From: a virus | IMG/VR virus record: IMGVR_UViG_3300032326_002011 | Coordinates: 1 to 34,966 of that record | DNA length: 34,966 nucleotides | Strand: one strand, 5' to 3' | Shown here: positions 34,108-34,966 of the stretch, piece after piece | How the letters are laid out: every line of letters begins with the position of its first letter | How positions within the stretch are numbered: position 1 is the first letter of the stretch | Position numbers and translations under genes: made by a program | Notes under the pieces: generated by a model | Seen by the model: only the letters and a program-made list of their open reading frames with translations | What the model was told of the DNA's origin: nothing | The model's database searches: none

Positions 34108-34805
34108 ATTTAGCTAACGTCCATATAATAACAATTGATCAGACCGAAGAATACTTTAAACAAGCTCTTCAAACACTTAAACATTTAAATTTACCCGTAG
34201 GAACTAAAATTAGTTTTGGAGGACAAAAAGGTGAATTCATCTCAAAATCCGATAAAGACCAATTAACTCAATACTCAGGATGGAATCTTAAAAATTCAGG
34301 TAATGCTTTCTGGGATAGAGATATGACTATTGGTGAATTTGGTTGTGTTGTGTCTCATATGAGAACTTGGAGTAGGTGCCATCATAATTACATTTACCCA
34401 ATTTTAATTCTAGAACAAGATTTTGTTCCACTATTTGACTTAAATTGGTCTGTGTTTGATGAAATCGAAAACTATGATTGGGATATAATTTTATTAGGTA
34501 GACAACCTTTAGCTAAAGATACAGAAGTAGGATTAAATTATTTTGTTAAACCCGGTTATAGTTATCAAGCCCACGCTTATATTTTATCTAAATCAGGCTT
34601 AAGAAAAATCCAAGAAAATATAAAAACTCTAATGGATAATTTAATTCCAACAGACGAGTTTTTACCTGCTTTATTTGCTACACACCCACGAGCTGATATT
34701 GATGCAATGTACCCAAATAAAATAAATGCCTTAGCTTTAAGAGTAGATGCTGTAGCTCAAAGTGATTGGGAAGGAACCGGAAGAAGTAGAACAGCCCCTA
34801 AATAA
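34104..34805 (+). CDS. Glycosyltransferase family 25
   Basis: A 233-residue GT25 (LPS beta-1,4-galactosyltransferase / collagen galactosyltransferase family). It begins VHIITIDQTEEYFKQALQTL, has the family signature IGEFGCVVSHMRTWSRC, and ILILEQDFVP (LEQD at 103-106, equivalent to the catalytic LEDD). SYQAHAYILSKSGLRKI is the conserved acceptor-side segment. In eukaryotes and giant viruses GT25 enzymes galactosylate hydroxylysine; in bacteria they act on lipooligosaccharide. Its partner oxygenase and SET genes make the protein side-chain option worth testing. The gene ends 6 bases before the closing hairpin. Confidence 0.9.
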   Translation: MNLANVHIITIDQTEEYFKQALQTLKHLNLPVGTKISFGGQKGEFISKSDKDQLTQYSGWNLKNSGNAFWDRDMTIGEFGCVVSHMRTWSRCHHNYIYPILILEQDFVPLFDLNWSVFDEIENYDWDIILLGRQPLAKDTEVGLNYFVKPGYSYQAHAYILSKSGLRKIQENIKTLMDNLIPTDEFLPALFATHPRADIDAMYPNKINALALRVDAVAQSDWEGTGRSRTAPK

Positions 34806-34809
34806 AAAT

Positions 34810-34840
34810 TTGGAAGCCCGAAAGGGCTTTCGTATATTTA
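34810..34840 (+). promoter_or_regulatory. Promoter TTG-N20-TATATTTA before the truncated last gene
   Basis: TTG at 34810-34812, 20 bases, then TATATTTA at 34833-34840, 22 bases before the ATG at 34863. The flanks AATTTGG and TTTCG repeat those of the promoter at 7555. Confidence 0.75.
34812..34831 (+). terminator. Hairpin closing the GT25 unit, inside the next promoter spacer
   Basis: AAGCCC (34814-34819), loop GAAA, GGGCTT (34824-34829), extendable by two pairs with one G-T. It lies directly after the GT25 stop. The following TTTCGTATATTT is only loosely U-rich, so intrinsic termination is likely but not certain. The stem fills the 20-base spacer of the promoter at 34810. Confidence 0.6.
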
Positions 34841-34862
34841 ATTAAATAAGGGAATAAAGGTC

Positions 34863-34966
34863 ATGCTTTGGAAATTTACAAATACCAACAAATACGGCAA
34901 CTTGCGAAGCCGTATCGTACACTCAGAAGGCGCTTTGAAAGTTGGTCGCGGATTTGGCTCGTTCCA
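34863..34966 (+). CDS. Partial gene running off the window end
   Basis: An open frame from ATG at 34863 with no stop before the end, 34 complete codons. It begins MLWKFTNTNKYGNLRSRIV and continues with a Gly/Arg-rich segment (KVGRGFGSF). Codon use is richer in G+C than the sugar genes. It follows a strong promoter match and a GTCATG start context. It is too short to assign; a structural or DNA-associated phage protein would fit. Confidence 0.65.
   Translation, partial: MLWKFTNTNKYGNLRSRIVHSEGALKVGRGFGSF

Overview
The window looks like a piece of a large T4-like (Tevenvirinae-superfamily) bacteriophage genome, probably infecting a member of the Bacteroidota. The phage call rests on a dense array of genes all on the + strand, with start/stop overlaps (ATGA, TAATG) at most junctions. 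It also rests on phage-type replication proteins: a family B DNA polymerase in two pieces, a gp45-like sliding clamp, and gp44- and gp62-like clamp loader subunits. The host guess rests on the promoters. Five of the few intergenic gaps carry exactly TTG-N20-TATATTTA, which fits the Bacteroidota -33 TTTG / -7 TAnnTTTG type rather than the sigma70 or T4 late type. Promoter-proximal starts also lack a clear Shine-Dalgarno and tend to read GTTATG.

Layout. Positions 1-4435 hold nucleotide metabolism (GTP cyclohydrolase I, MazG-like pyrophosphohydrolase) and the split DNA polymerase, whose halves are separated by a small unknown gene and an Smr-domain gene. Positions 4438-6778 hold a NodU/TobZ-type carbamoyltransferase and an unknown gene. 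Positions 6799-11870 hold the clamp, a GroES/GroEL pair and the clamp loader, interleaved with small unknown genes. Positions 11872-18939 begin a very AT-rich glycan or surface-modification cassette: two FkbM methyltransferases, a HAD-nucleotidyltransferase fusion, glycosyltransferase-like proteins, a cupin and a GDPD-like protein, with a DUF1599/Nmad1 protein embedded. Positions 18932-20107 hold a four-cysteine PD-(D/E)XK nuclease and a ribbon-helix-helix-like protein. Positions 20111-28286 continue the cassette: two GT4, two GT2 and two other glycosyltransferase-like proteins, a short DegT-like protein, a NeuD-like acyltransferase, a PhyH-like oxygenase and a zinc ribbon protein. Positions 28270-31470 hold many small genes, a DksA-type zinc finger, an HNH-like protein and a membrane-anchored glucosaminidase. 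Positions 31421-34805 hold a compact HldE-like sugar kinase, a sulfotransferase, and a promoter-led unit of 2OG-Fe(II) oxygenase, SET-domain protein and GT25 glycosyltransferase. A hairpin built into the next promoter closes that unit, and a truncated gene follows.

How the parts may fit. The replisome genes form the conserved core. The folE, MazG-like, carbamoyltransferase and Nmad1 genes suggest modified nucleotides or DNA bases. The roughly 16 kb glycosylation cassette and the oxygenase-SET-GT25 unit suggest that virion proteins, DNA or host glycans are chemically decorated. Functions are read from motifs seen by eye; no database search was possible. There is no stretch over 300 bases without a gene, and I saw no tRNA, CRISPR array or insertion sequence.
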